Notes under the pieces: model-generated
What the model was told of the DNA's origin: nothing
Seen by the model: the letters and a program-made list of their open reading frames with translations, nothing else
The model's database searches: none
Shown here: in pieces, positions 55,001 to 64,000 of the stretch
How the letters are laid out: every line of letters starts with the position of its first letter
How positions within the stretch are numbered: position 1 is the first letter of the stretch
Origin: Corydoras sp. C115
Taxonomy: Eukaryota > Chordata > Actinopteri > Siluriformes > Callichthyidae
Assembly (NCBI GenBank): GCA_019802505.1
Contig: JAFMOC010000006.1
Span: 1,475,001-1,539,000 of the forward strand
Length of the DNA: 64,000 nucleotides
Reading direction: 5' to 3'
Program-made: the position numbers and the translations under genes

Positions 55001-55982
55001 CAGTCAGAGACTTTGTGCTTCCAGGATAACATCATTACGAAATTTAGTATCTGTTGCGGGACCAGGTTTGGAGAATGAACAAGCTGTTGCCATGATGCTA
55101 GGACAGAGATCTTTACGACATACCAGGACAATTATTGAATCTTGGAAGCAGAGGCTCTCGAGTGAAGAGCAGTCACTGCTACGGGACTACAGGAGTGGAA
55201 GAGAAGAACCAAATGGGGAAAATCTTTTTCCAAAAATGACACTAACACCAATCCTGGGGGATGCCTCTGGTCCGTTATTGGATATTTCTAAGCTACAAAA
55301 CTTAGATCTCCAAAGTGTGTCAGGCCAAAAAATATATAGATGCTTTGTAAAAATCTTTAATAGTACTGTGTTAAATGGTAGAGCGGATACAGTGTGGAGA
55401 GATAAGCTTGATGTGGGGAGAGACATAAAGCCTGTCTGGAGAGTACTGTATAAACCGCCACTGATAAAAAGGACTGGGGATCTCCAATGGAGAATTTTAC
55501 ATGGGATAATTGCTGTTAACTCTTTTGTAACTGTTATTAATTCAAATGTAAGTGATGCTTGTGTTTTTTGTGGCCTAAGAGAAACAATATTCCACTGTTT
55601 TATAGAATGTCAGAGACTGTGCAGTCTTTTTAATACTTTGTCTGTTCTTTTTGGTAAATTTGGGGAGGTTTTTAACTTAACCAATTTTATTTTTGGAGCT
55701 GGTTACAGACAGAAGGCTAAATTTAAATGGCAATTGATCAATTTTATTGTGGGTCAAGCAAAACTTGCAATTTATATTTCTAGGAGGAATAAAATAGAAG
55801 GCAGATTTGGTCAGGATGTTTTACAACTGTTTGTGGCTATGGTAAAATCTAGAATTGTCTTTGAGTTCGGTTTTTATAAGAACATGAACAACATTGAAGT
55901 TTTTAAGTTTGAGTGGTGTTACAATGATTGTATATGCAGTGTGGAAGAAGGAGAACTGGTATTCACTAGCCCGCTGAGTTAA
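52092..55982 (+). CDS. LINE-2 ORF2 protein: AP endonuclease and reverse transcriptase
   Basis: 1,296 residues from ATG at 52092. The protein nicks target DNA and primes reverse transcription there. The AP endonuclease (residues 1-230) keeps its active residues: E in IQETHSD, D and N in GGDFNC, D and H in FSDHSLI. RT (about residues 470-800) has RPVSLLCTDLKIF, IDQEKAFDRIEH, IRQGCAMSGMLYSLAIEP and YADD. A C-terminal Cys-His motif, CVFCGLRETIFHCFIEC, is present. The layout is that of Tx1-like L1 elements. I see no stop, shift or lost catalytic residue, so it could be functional, but its ORF1 partner is broken. Confidence 0.93.
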   Translation: MNKIKVGSLNINGARDSLKRAMVYELTRQKGIDIMLIQETHSDVKNEVEWKKEWEGEVFLSHMSSTKGGVAILFAKNLKPTSCESEEVINGRCITVRVKLEHFKIVIVNVYAPTNGGDRVTFLHNVSTSLQNCSTDDYLFVGGDFNCTEDDNIDRNHIEPHAPSQRALRELVRARELYDVWRVFNLNTKQYTWAHARDGFMSLARLDRIYCFKHQLNIVKECFISPVGFSDHSLILVSVFIANIRPKSAYWHFNTSLLNNINFKRVFIEFWNSFKIQKCQFGNLREWWDYGKVEIQQLCKQYTYNNSRHIAESMRTLENEIIQLQNIVATGDQSHAPILRSKTSALNDLLGIRAQGVLVRSRYQNLTQMDAPSKFFFGLERKNGQSRIIHSLCSEEGLELTEPADIRSRAVRFYNKLYRSEYRNNEEINNGFYADLPKVPEFSREKLERPLCEQELYNALRGMKGGTAPGIDGIPVEFYKTFWMELGTDFLAVLNESLDEGSLPLSCRRDVVTLLPKAGNLQDIKNWRPVSLLCTDLKIFTKTLSNRLGNVMGQVIHVDQTYCVPGRSIRDNIHLIRGVLDSSKALGLDLGLVSIDQEKAFDRIEHQYLWNTLKAFGFGPVFMNMVKITYQNIESMLKINGGLSAPFKVGRGIRQGCAMSGMLYSLAIEPLLSRLRTKTEGVILSKNNPYRYHLSAYADDVIIIVNTQYDIDSLVSSIQDFGFISSARVNWEKSEALAVGHWKTGLPVLPGNMTWKTGGIKYLGVYLGDETTQMKNWEGVVEKMAGRLARWKWIHRQLSFKGRVLVINNLVASVLWHRLSCIDPPVGLLSKIQAILVDFFWDKLHWIPKAVLFLPKEEGGQGLVHLESRRASFRVKFVQDFLTGPADLVWRKVTCSTLQKVEGLGMDTALFLMDYKQLRLEGLPVFYRGIFKLWGLFKKQQLDTSLFWLLEEPLIKGARLDVSSERFPGLSQRLCASRITSLRNLVSVAGPGLENEQAVAMMLGQRSLRHTRTIIESWKQRLSSEEQSLLRDYRSGREEPNGENLFPKMTLTPILGDASGPLLDISKLQNLDLQSVSGQKIYRCFVKIFNSTVLNGRADTVWRDKLDVGRDIKPVWRVLYKPPLIKRTGDLQWRILHGIIAVNSFVTVINSNVSDACVFCGLRETIFHCFIECQRLCSLFNTLSVLFGKFGEVFNLTNFIFGAGYRQKAKFKWQLINFIVGQAKLAIYISRRNKIEGRFGQDVLQLFVAMVKSRIVFEFGFYKNMNNIEVFKFEWCYNDCICSVEEGELVFTSPLS

Positions 55983-56073
55983 TATTTTGTGTTCAAATTG
56001 TCTCCATGTTTTTGTTTTTCCTTTTGTCTCTTTGTAAGTTGATACCTTAATAATTTTAATAAAGGTTTTGTAA

Positions 56074-56086
56074 TCTCTCTCTCTCT
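56074..56086. repeat. (TC)n tract between LINE-2 and LINE-3
   Basis: TCTCTCTCTCTCT lies exactly between the 3' end of LINE-2 and the 5' end of LINE-3. Confidence 0.9.
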
Positions 56087-56339
56087 GCGCATGTGCGGCA
56101 TTGAGTGGTAGAGCAGAGCGTGTTTTTAGAGCGCTCAGTGATTTTGGCTGAGTTTTTTCATAGTTTTGTTTAGTGAAAAGCGGTTTTCGCTGTGAGTGCG
56201 TGTGTGTTAGTGTGTTTTAGTTTCTGAGGAGTGTTGTAAGGCGTATTTGAAGCTGTGGAGCGTCTGCCTTCAGCGTGTGGCTGTATATGAAGGACTCACC
56301 CGCCGACATGCGGTTAAAGTGGATTGCAGGGCGGGGGTA

Positions 56340-57104
56340 TAGAATTGTTGTCTGGCGGCGGAGGAAATGGTGGGACGCGGCAATCTGCTCGCGGCGTCCC
56401 AGGTGAATCGATCGGTAGTTTTATTTTTGTACGATCTCGTACAAAAGGTGATCATTTTAAATGGAAAACTGACTTCAGTTCTACCTTTAAGTACCCCTTA
56501 AAAAATTATCATACTGTCTAACGTGCCCCCGTTTCTGAAAAACGAACTGATTATCCAGGAACTCTCCCGGTTTGGAAAAGTAGTGTCCCCGGTAAAAAAG
56601 TTTGTTATTAGTCAAAAATTTAAGCACATGATCTCATACATGAGAGTGGTCTACATGGTGTTAAAAGACAGGGAGGAGCTCGAACTTTCTATAAAGTTTA
56701 AAATTGATGGTTTTGATTACATTGTATATGTGAGCTCAAACACCAAGATTAAGTGCTTCAGGTGTGGACAGATTGGACATCTCATTCGAGATTGTCCAAA
56801 AAGTGCAGAAAACCCTGAGCAGATGCCCGGATCTGACACTGCTGGACCTGTGGTAGTCGTTCCCCCTGCTGCTGCTGCTGCTTGTTCAGTGGTGGAGGAA
56901 ATGGCTCCTGCCCCAGAGTGTGAGGTGGACAAGGCAGATGTGTCCACTGCAGGTGACAGTACAGAAAATGAACAGGCAAACGAGGTGTGTTCTGTACCTG
57001 CACCACAAATAGAGGAGCCCAGTGTGGAGCCAGGGGTGGAAAGGTACGAGGTGGTAGAACCGGGGCAAACTAAAGAGACAAACAAAAAATATTGTTATGC
57101 CTAG
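56340..57104 (+). pseudogene. LINE-3 ORF1 (zinc-knuckle protein)
   Basis: An N-terminal part in shifting frames (56340-56520) is followed by a 193-residue open stretch: MPPFLKNELIIQELSRFGKV, KFKIDGFDYIVYVSSNT and a CCHC knuckle CFRCGQIGHLIRDCP, then an acidic, Pro/Ala-rich tail. The product would bind the LINE RNA. It continues as KQAKREV..., LPVQYTAEDIKKFLRVMK to about 57454 in another frame. Confidence 0.82.
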
Positions 57105-57572
57105 TTTCCTAGACATCGAGGATATTGAAATGGTGGAGGAACTCTAAAAGGAAGAAGAGCGTAAATGAGACCAAACAGGCCAAAAGAGAGGTTCCAACGT
57201 GTAAAGATGGAGATTCAGACAATGATGGCTCTCTGTCTCACTCCGGAGGGTCTGTGTGCTCTCAGGACGAGAAGCTCCCAGTTCAGTACACTGCTGAAGA
57301 CATTAAAAAGTTCCTGAGAGTTATGAAAGGTCAGAAAGCGGTACGGGTAGAGGAGTCTTTTAAAAACACACAGCAGTTCATGCATGATGTGAAGTATATT
57401 AGAAGAGGGGGGCTTTTACTGTGCACGAGGTTTTTAGATAAAAAAAAATTCTGACCAAACTGAACAAAGTCCACACCGATGACTCGGGTTAACACCTCTA
57501 TTTTAAAAATGTTTTTTTTACAGTCTTAGTTATAGTTCTCTATCTTTTTAAAAAATATATATATATGTGATA

Positions 57573-59290
57573 TAAAGATAGGAACTTTAAATTTAAATGG
57601 GGCAAGAGACTGTAAAAAGAGAGCCATGTTTTATGAACTTTTAAAACAGCAGAGAGCGGATGTGGTTTTTGTCCAGGAGACACACAGTGATTTTAATAAT
57701 GCTGTGGATTGGGCAAAAGAGTGGAAGGGGCTCACGGTTTTAAGTCACCTCTCTACCACAAGTGGTGGGGTAGGTGTTCTTTTTACTAATTATTTTATCC
57801 CCTGCTCTTACACGGTGGAGGAGGTTTTACCTGGGAGACTGCTGAAAGTTAAAACCTGCTTTGAAGAGCACACTTTTGTTTTTATCTGTGTTTATGCCCT
57901 GACTGCAGCAGTAGAGAGGATGATGTTTTTAAACTCTTTGAGCACTGTGATTTCTAATTGTGATACATGGGCTAATTCTATAGCTAATACGCTCTCTTTA
58001 TCGATTTTATTGTTTTAAACATCATTTATCCACTTTTATATGCTGTTTTATATCTCCAGTTGGTTTTACAGATCATTGTATAGTACAATGCACAATCAGA
58101 AAAGCACAGGTAAAGCATTTTAATACAGAGCTTTTGAATAAAGTTCATTTTAAAGAGTGTTTTATTTATTTTTGGATGGTTTTTAAGACTTAGTCGTCTT
58201 TTAAATCATTACAGCAGTGGTGGGACATTGCAAAAATACAAATTAAAATGTACTGCCAGCAGCACACTCGAAATGTCACTAGTGAAATAACCAAGTCTCT
58301 TAAAGAGCTAGAGTATGATATCACTAAACTCCAGACTCTAGCAGAGACCACACATTAAAACTCTAACAACAAAATAGATCTCCTTTAATGACCTGCTGGG
58401 TGTCACAGCACAGCTGTCCACTCACCTTTTCAAAACATGAATGAAATAGATGCTCCTTCTAAGTTCTTCTTTGGTCTTGAGTTTAAAAATGGACAGAAAA
58501 TGTTTATGCATGCTGTGCGAATTGAATCAGGGGATCTCATCTCTGAGACTTCTGAGATACGCCGGCAGACAATCAGCTTCTTCTCAAAGCTGTATGAGAG
58601 TGAGCGGGTCGATGCACAGGACACAGAGAGAGGCTTTCTTCAGATGCAGGCCAGGATCGGTGAGGAGTCTGCCACAGCACTCAATACTGATCTGTCCATG
58701 GATGAGTTCCTGGAGGCCCTGTAGGGGATGGACAGTGGCAGAGCTCCTGGCATTGATGGTCTCCCTGTCGAATTTTATAAGGCACTCTGGTCAGTGTTGG
58801 GTGAGGATGTGCTGGATGTCCTAAAAGAAAGTGTGAAAGAAGGAAAGCTCCCTGTGAGCAGCCGGAGAGCCGTCCTCACACTGCTGCCAAAAAAGGGGGA
58901 CCTGACCGAGTTGAAGAACTGGCGCCCCATGTCATTACTGTGCACAGACTGCAAGCTGCTCTCAAAAACGTTAGCCTCAAGCCTGGGGAAGGTGAAGGAG
59001 CAGATAGTTCACATTGACCAGACGTACTGTATGCCCGGTAGGTCCATTTTTGACAACATATTTTTAATCCGGGATGTTTTAGAGCTCTCCAGACTTCTGC
59101 ATTTAAAAACTGGGATCGTGTTTTTAGATCAGGAAAAAGCATTTGACAGAAAACACATGTACATGTGGAAGGTTTTGGAGGCCTTTTGTTTTAACCCTGG
59201 TTTTATTAATATGGTAAAAGTGCTGTACAGTGACATTGAGAGTGTACTGAAAGTTAATGGTTGTTTATGTGCTCCTTTTAAAGTACAGTG
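57573..59290 (+). pseudogene. LINE-3 ORF2, endonuclease and first half of RT
   Basis: FVQETHSDFNNAVDWAKEW keeps the endonuclease Glu, but the GGDFN and SDH parts are deleted or scrambled (57960-58070). RT begins near 58437 (MNEIDAPSKFFFGLEFKNGQ), with a stop at 58723, then GIDGLPVEFYKALWSVLGED, WRPMSLLCTDCKLLSKTL and FLDQEKAFDR. It is cut by the LTR at about 59297. Confidence 0.83.
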
Positions 59291-59296
59291 CGGTAT

Positions 59297-59705
59297 AAAA
59301 CAGGCTTTTATTCCAGACACACAGAACTGGGAACAGACGACACACTGGAGGTAACACAAGGAAGTGAGCGTGATGACGTGGAGACGCGGCGTGTGGCAAA
59401 GACTGACGTCAGCCGGCTCGTGTCCCAATCCGGTGTGACTGGCGTGTAGGGAGCTAGGACAAGGTAGTGGCGGCAGGCGGTGAGCTGCACACAAATAAAC
59501 ACAGCACAGGCGAGAAATGAGCACACACAAAAACAAGGCAAGGCAAGGCGAGAGATAGTGTAGTCGGGGCGTAGCACAGGCTTGGCTCAAGACTAACTGG
59601 CTTGGAAGGAAGGGAGTTAGAGGGACTGTGATGAAACCCAGGTGCGCATGATTACGGGGGCATGGACAACCAGACCAACCCACACCACGTGACAAAAACA
59701 TAACA
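59297..59705 (-). repeat. D-family LTR inserted in LINE-3
   Basis: The minus strand begins TGTTATGTTTTTGTCACGTG, GTGTGGG, like the element D LTR. It continues with CGTAATCATG.GCACCTGGGT and ends near GGAATAAAAGCC. LINE sequence between the AFDR region and the YADD box is missing at the insertion, so there was a deletion as well. Confidence 0.7.
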
Positions 59706-59712
59706 TGCAACA

Positions 59713-60890
59713 GTGTGTGTGTCAGCATGTGCAGATGACCTGGTGGTGTTTTTAAACTCACAGAAAGATGTGAACATTTTAACAGATGTTTTGAAGGATT
59801 TTAACGTTTTATTATCTGCAAAAGTGAACTGGGCCAAAAGTGAGGCAGTTTTAATCGGGGACTGGAACGGTGGACCTGCACTACCTGATGGACTGTCATG
59901 GAGGACTGGAGTTTTTAAATATCTAGGGGTACCCTTAGGAGGCAGCGGAGTGTGAACAAAAGAACTGGGAGAACATTATAGAAAAAATAAAAGGACGTTT
60001 AAATAGATGAACATGGCTTGTACCTTAGATGTCGTCCCGGGGACGTGTACTAGTCATAAACAACCTTGCTGCTTCTGTCCTATGGAACAAACTAATGTGT
60101 GTGGATCCCTCACCTAACCTTTTCAACAAGATACAGGCCATGCTGGTTGATTTCTTCTGGGACAGACTGCACTGGATTCCTCAGGCTGTCCTCTACCTGC
60201 CGAAAGATGATGGAGGACAAAGACTAGTTCACCTGGCCAGCAGGTCCGTTGCTTTCAGACTACAGTATCTGCAAAGACTTCTTTTTGGCCCCAACGATCT
60301 TGTATGGAGGGCAGTGGCATACAGGATCCTACAAACCGTGAGTGGACTGGGTCTGGACAGAACCTTGTTTTTCATGAACATTAACGTTCTGAACATCACC
60401 AGATGCCTGTTTTTTATCATGGCCTTTTTAAGATTTTAGGATTTTATAAAGTGACTTTTAAAGGTGACCTGCCTTTGCACTGGCTCTTGAAGGAACCCCT
60501 TTTCTTCGGATCCCGACTAGACATCAACGCCTCCCCTTCGTTGCACAGCATGCTGATCTCCAGAATCTACACCCTGCGCCACCTACTGAATGCTGCTGGA
60601 CCTGGTCTGGATCGGGCGGAGGACCTGGCTGCATGGATGAGGTCTACACGTGTTGTCGCCCTGCTCCTACAGCAGTGGAGGTCAGCACTCACATCCAGAG
60701 AGAAGATGCTACTTCCTAGCTGTTTAACATGGGGATCCAGTCCAGTAAGGGAGCATCGTTTCCCCAACACCACCATTACCCCCAAACTGGAGGACTGCCA
60801 GTGGCCCCTGCTGGACTACGATAAGGAACAAAACATGGACCTGAGCACAGCCACGGGGAAACTCCTCTGTAGAGCTAGTGTATTTGTACT
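59713..60890 (+). pseudogene. LINE-3 ORF2, RT palm to C-terminal region
   Basis: ACADDLVVFLNSQKD carries the YADD box with Cys for Tyr. Then VNWAKSEAVLIGDWNGG, FFWDRLHWIPQAVLYLPK, HWLLKEPLFFGSRLDI. Two frame changes near 60000 and 60420. Confidence 0.83.
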
Positions 60891-60911
60891 GACAATCACT
60901 GAACCAGTTAA

Positions 60912-62320
60912 ATGTCATTTTCTTGTCATCTATCACCACCCAGATCAACTAGATAACTTCGTCAAGGAATTCGATATGTTATTATCATCTCTCCCAGATG
61001 ATGGTTGTCCTCTTGTTGTCCTCGGCGATTTCAACATTCACTTAGACTGACCGTACGCCGCTGAGTTTCTTGATCTCATCTCCAGCCTGGACCTCCATCT
61101 ACTCCGCACCTCAGCTACCCACCGGGCTGGCAACCAGCTCGACCTCATCATGACGCGCTCATGTCTCTCTTCGGACATACACATCACTCAACTTCATGAA
61201 TCAGACCACTTCTTCACGCAGTTCTCTGTCTCTTTTCCACCTCCTCCCGTGATCATCAGTAAAACATCTCAGGTACGTTACAATCTTAGCGCTCTCTCTA
61301 ACACACTCTTTGCCGACTCGGTTACAGATGCCCTTCCTAGCATCAGTAACTTCTTAATCCTTGACACCAACACTGCATCAAGCACATTCTACTCCACCTT
61401 GGCTTCATGTCTTGATCAGCTCTGTCCAAAATCCACCAGGAAAACACACAGTTTTCCGTCCAGTCCCTGGCTCACGGAGACGCTTCGGAAGCAACGTACT
61501 TCTCTTCATTCCGCCGAAAGAAAATGGCGTAAGTCTGGTCTGTCTTCAGATTTAGAAACATACCAGTCCTCACTTGCCACTTTCTCGAAGGATGTAACTG
61601 CTGCTAAACCTTGTTCTTCCAGTCCAAGGTAACATGCATCTCAGATGCCCGCACCTTATTCAGTACCTTCAACTCACTACTAACTCCTCCCTCTCCCCCT
61701 CCTAACACTTCTCTGTCAGCTGATGTCTTTGCAACTTTTTTCACAGAAAAGATTGAGGGCATCAGAAAACTCTTTCATACTCACCATTTCCACAACACTA
61801 CATTTCACACATCCAGCCATCCAACCCTCTCCTCCTTCTCCCCTGTCACAGAATCTGACATCTGCAAAATTCTTCTTGCCAGTTACCCAAATACTTGCCC
61901 CCTTGATTCCATCCCATCCCACCTTCTTCAATCCATCGCCTCCTCCATCACACCAGCTCTCACACACATCATTAACTCCTCTCTCACGTCTGGGACTTTT
62001 CCAAATTGTTTCAAACAGGCCATAGTCAAACCCCTATTCAAAAAACCTACGCTCAACCCAAATTTGGTCGAGAACTACAGACCTGTTTCTCTTTTACCTT
62101 TCCTGTCTAAAACACTTTAACGGGTGGTATCCACACAGGTCTCCAAATTTCTTAATCAGAATAATCTCCTTGATCCCAATCAGTCCGGTTTTAGATGTGG
62201 TCACTCCACAGAGACAGCATTGCTCTCTGTAATTGACTCACTTAAATCTGCCAAATTAAATCAAGAATCATCAGATTCTACTGTCCACTCTAGCTGAATT
62301 AGGCTTTTCTGGTACGACAC
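60912..62320 (+). pseudogene. L2-like ORF2 fragments
   Basis: AP endonuclease C-terminal part at 60912-61630 has one in-frame stop near 61048, directly after the GDFN motif region. Early RT follows at 61611-62120 in another frame, then 62121-62320. The YADD-containing palm is absent. A block of about 38 bp (GATGATTG.CGCCTGGTGATT) is present twice, at 62424-62461 and 62571-62608, showing local rearrangement. Confidence 0.8.
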
Positions 62321-62433
62321 GATCCTATCTCACAGGAAAGACCTTCAAAGTGTCATGGAATGGGGAGATCTCTAACTCTCACCAAGTACGCACCAAAATA
62401 CACTCCGACTCGTTCACTTTGCTCCAGTGATGA

Positions 62434-62745
62434 TTGCCGCCTGGTGATTCCACCTCACCGAGGATTCCATACAAGTCACTGACTATGGCCTATAGGACCA
62501 TTTCTGGATTTGCCCCCTCTTACCTTTACTCTATCTTTTTAAAATACACTCCAGCTCATTTACTTCGCTCTAGCGATGATTGTCGCCTGGTGATTCCACC
62601 TCACTGTGGAGCTAATTCTCACTCCGTGGCGTTCACCACTGCAAAATGGTGGAACGATCTTCCCAACTCTATCCGTAAGGCAGAATCACTAAACAGTTTT
62701 AAGAAACTACTGAAGACGCATCTCTTTAACAAATATCTGTTGTAG
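62434..62745 (+). pseudogene. L2-like ORF2 C-terminal end
   Basis: An open stretch ending SLNSFKKLLKTHLFNKYLL, the usual C-terminus of L2 elements, followed by a run of G at 62755-62768 and the 3' tail. Confidence 0.8.
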
Positions 62746-62912
62746 AAAAAAAAAGGGGGGGGGGGGGGCCGCAGCATCGAATAACAATCAGGTTTGATGA
62801 ATTTACAGTAAAGTTGGTTTTCTCCATGGCTTCTGACTTGTGGTGTTCTCATTTGTAAGTCGCTTTGGATAAAAGCGTCTCCTAAATGACTAAATGTAAA
62901 TGTAAAATGTAA

Positions 62913-63502
62913 ATTTGTTCTCAATAGGAAAAAACTCGAGAACAGAGCTGACACACCATGGAGAGAAAAATTAGGCATTGGTAATGACATAAGACCAGAC
63001 CTCCAGTGGAGGATCCTTCACGGTATTATAGTGGTCAATGCTTTTATTTCGGTTTTAAACCAAGATATTAATAACCAGTGTCCTTTCTGTCGTCAGAGAG
63101 AAACAGTGTTTCACACGTTTTTACACTATTTTAGACTACATCCGTTATTGATCATTTAAAGTGCTGTTTTAAAAGCTCTTAATGTGATTTTTACACCACA
63201 GGTTTTTATCCTGGGTTTTAAGTACATAAAAAAAACAGAAATATAAATATCAACTGGTGAATTTTATTTTAAGGCAAAGCAAAATGGCTGTATACATCAG
63301 CAGAAAAAACAAAGCTGCACAAGCAACAGATTTTGATGTGATCAAGATTTTCAGCCGACTCGTCAAATCAAGAATTTTAATTGATTTTAACTTTTATAAA
63401 TATATGAATGATTTAGACACTTTTAAATCAAAATGGTGCTGCGGGGATGCAGTGTGCTCATTTAAGGATGATGAACTCTGCTTTGCACCCATTTTTACCT
63501 GA
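62913..63502 (+). pseudogene. LINE-3 ORF2 C-terminal end
   Basis: ENRADTPWREKLGIGNDIRP aligns with the LINE-2 region near residue 1,120; a Cys-His motif CPFCRQRETVFHTF follows near 63080 with the last Cys lost (TFLHYF). It ends MAVYISRKNKAAQATDFDVI... at 63502. Confidence 0.82.
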
Positions 63503-63604
63503 TTGTATAGTTATTTATTTATTTATTGATACAAAAATTTGTATCTAAACTATAATTTATTAATGGTAAAATAAAAAAAATATTTTTTAAAAGTAAAAAA
63601 AAAG

Positions 63605-63618
63605 TCTCTCTCTCTCTC
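63605..63618. repeat. (TC)n tract after LINE-3
   Basis: TCTCTCTCTCTCTC directly follows the A-rich end of LINE-3. Confidence 0.9.
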
Positions 63619-64000
63619 GCTACTACTTCTCTATTGACTGGCTGTACATTATGTACAAATGTTTTCTGCAACCTGTTCTAATTTATGTTACTAAAATCAA
63701 AATATTTTGTGCATCTTTCAAAGCAAACTTTTTCCAAATTGGTTTCATAGCAAACTGAATCAGCTGAAATGGAAGCCAGATTGGAAGCCAAAAACTAAAC
63801 AGGAACAATGGACATGCTCTGAATTTTCATCTTGTCCCTCTAATCTGTCAGCACCAATGAGTAAATAAGTTTTACACAGAGCTTGGCCCATTTGTTTTGG
63901 CCATTTCCAAATGTGCCTGTAATAAATAAACTAATGTTTGTCATTTTAAAGGTATAAATTTTATTAGTAAAGGTTTAATACAGTACTGATTAAAACATAA
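63619..64000. other. Non-coding stretch to window end
   Basis: No feature recognised. Confidence 0.5.

Larger units (their letters stand above)
51524..56073 (+). mobile_element. LINE-2: Tx1-like L1-group LINE with intact ORF2
   Basis: Runs from the (TC)n at 51523 to the (TC)n at 56074. It has a 5' UTR, a shortened ORF1 and an uninterrupted ORF2. It belongs to a different subfamily from LINE-1 and LINE-3, with many coding differences. The 3' UTR is short and AT-rich with AATAAAGG before the end. Confidence 0.9.
60891..62912 (+). mobile_element. L2-like LINE inserted in LINE-3
   Basis: Duplications atttgtact (60882-60890) and atttgttct (62913-62921), one mismatch. Contains endonuclease (PLVVLGDFNIHLD, ESDHFF), linker, early RT (NPNLVENYRPVSLLPFLSKT, NQSGFRCGHSTETALLSV), then a deletion of the RT palm near 62330-62400 and the C-terminus (WWNDLPNSIRKAESLNSFKK). 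The 3' tail is GTCGCTTTGGATAAAAG with repeats of TAAATGTA. Confidence 0.87.
56087..63604 (+). mobile_element. LINE-3: Tx1-like L1-group LINE, degraded, with nested insertions
   Basis: Full-length in outline, from GCGCATGTGCGGCATTGAG to AAAAAAAAGT before a (TC)n tract at 63605. Nested: D-family LTR (59297-59705) and L2 LINE (60891-62912). Confidence 0.87.

Noticed and set aside
1..64000. CRISPR arrays, bacterial operons, prophage
   Set aside because: Spaced repeats are all microsatellites, LTRs or SINEs; sequence is eukaryotic.

Overview
This window looks like a repeat-dominated stretch of a teleost fish genome. It holds tRNA-derived SINEs with ATGA-type tails, Tx1-like and L2-like LINEs, chromodomain Ty3/gypsy (sushi-type) elements, Tc1/mariner elements and long AT, TG and TC microsatellites. 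I see no host protein-coding gene, no functional tRNA or rRNA gene, and nothing bacterial. An otophysan fish (characin or catfish relatives) is a guess from the SINE style only.

Layout. 1-909: degraded L1 LINE reverse transcriptase. 910-9053: an almost complete minus-strand Ty3/gypsy element (called G1 here) with two LTRs, intact gag, a -1 frameshift signal and a pol with one frameshift lesion. 9054-17576: mostly non-coding, with SINEs, two LTR remnants, a common teleost repeat and a hAT-like MITE. 17577-22000: chromodomain gypsy element A (minus), with gag joined to integrase and a Tc1/mariner copy inside one LTR. 22001-24216: small fragments. 24217-28199: chromodomain element B (minus). 28815-29642: solo LTR of family C. 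31-37 kb: a cluster of SINEs, a deleted Tc1 copy and a retrovirus-like solo LTR. 37628-40937: chromodomain element C (minus). 41579-63604: three consecutive plus-strand Tx1-like LINEs, each bounded by (TC)n. LINE-1 contains gypsy element D, a SINE and an L2 LINE. LINE-2 has an uninterrupted 1,296-residue ORF2. LINE-3 contains a D-family LTR and an L2 LINE.

The components are independent parasites rather than a pathway, and their target-site duplications give the order of nesting. Four signals stand out. (1) Chromodomain elements A, B and D have a short sequence just after the 5' LTR that is complementary to the predicted first bases of their own transcript, about 30 nt below a TATA box; this is the arrangement expected for self-primed reverse transcription (Tf1/sushi group). 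(2) G1 has a slippery heptamer directly before the gag stop with a hairpin 7 nt downstream. (3) Each G1 LTR carries the same segment twice, once with a GT-AG interval and once without it, as if a spliced copy had been built into the LTR. (4) Three Tx1-like LINEs sit head-to-tail, separated by (TC)n tracts, which suggests microsatellite-targeted insertion.
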